From Lachnospiraceae bacterium UBA1729 (GTDB taxonomy: Bacteria; Bacillota; Clostridia; Lachnospirales; Lachnospiraceae): a DNA stretch of 13,200 bases. Of this stretch, positions 13,176 through 13,200 are shown piece by piece. The DNA lies in NCBI GenBank assembly GCA_002315945.1, contig DCIJ01000017.1:735-13934 (forward strand), in the 5' to 3' direction. The position numbers were made by a program, and so were the translations under genes. The stretch's first letter is position 1. Each line of letters opens with the position of its first letter. The notes under the pieces were generated by a model, which did no database searches, was not told where the DNA came from, and saw nothing but the letters and a program-made list of their open reading frames with translations.

Positions 13176-13200
13176 TTGGGGACGGTTCTTTTGCGACGAG
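13176..13200. repeat. Possible arm of a dispersed palindromic (REP-like) repeat, cut by window end
   Basis: TTGGGGACGGTTCTTTTG (13176-13193) directly follows the tRNA terminator and differs from its AT-rich surroundings. I recall very similar GGGGACGGTTCTTTTG arms in Firmicute dispersed inverted repeats linked to REP-associated transposases. The complementary arm (CAAAAGAACCGTCCCC) would lie beyond the window, so this cannot be confirmed here. Confidence 0.4.

Noticed and set aside
1..13200. CRISPR array, transposase, prophage, toxin-antitoxin or other defence genes
   Set aside because: No spaced direct repeats and no such protein families were seen. Apart from the possible repeat arm at the right edge, the window is housekeeping and energy metabolism.

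Overview
The window looks like ordinary chromosome from a low-GC anaerobic Firmicute, most likely a Lachnospiraceae member (Butyrivibrio/Pseudobutyrivibrio-like). This rests on the AT-rich intergenic DNA, the strong AGGAG-type ribosome binding sites, a NusG-domain-II plus Gx-transporter pair, a Na/Pi-PhoU transporter and an [FeFe] hydrogenase. The genus is an inference from recalled family resemblance. Every gene I can support lies on the + strand.

Layout. (1) 1-2109 is the 3' four-fifths of alaS, followed by a 74-aa membrane-anchored orphan protein (2183-2407) and a strong terminator. (2) 2517-4903 is a promoter, a ~105-nt leader and a complete polar amino-acid ABC importer (lipoprotein, permease, ATPase), closed by a hairpin at 4914-4941. 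(3) 4957-7441 is a tightly packed set with overlapping starts and stops: NusG-domain-II protein, Gx transporter family protein, ruvA and ruvB. (4) 7558-9201 is a Na+/phosphate cotransporter with a C-terminal PhoU domain, with its own promoter and terminator. (5) 9372-12928 is a two-gene redox module. Its first gene fuses a NuoF-type 4Fe-4S domain to a GltD/NfnB-like flavoprotein, and it overlaps by 7 nt a full-length, CpI-like [FeFe] hydrogenase. (6) 13061-13143 is tRNA-Leu(CAA) with its own promoter and terminator. The window then ends inside what looks like one arm of a dispersed palindromic repeat.

How the genes work together. The importer is a self-contained uptake system. RuvA and RuvB form the Holliday-junction branch-migration motor and seem to be transcribed with two envelope proteins of unclear role. 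The flavoprotein and hydrogenase together have the composition of a soluble complex exchanging electrons between a pyridine nucleotide (probably NADPH), Fe-S clusters and H2. This matches the 'glutamate-synthase-linked' group A2 [FeFe] hydrogenases, whose physiological role is, as far as I recall, unresolved. It is the most interesting part of the window. No mobile element, CRISPR array, prophage or defence system is visible. No gap between genes exceeds about 250 bases.
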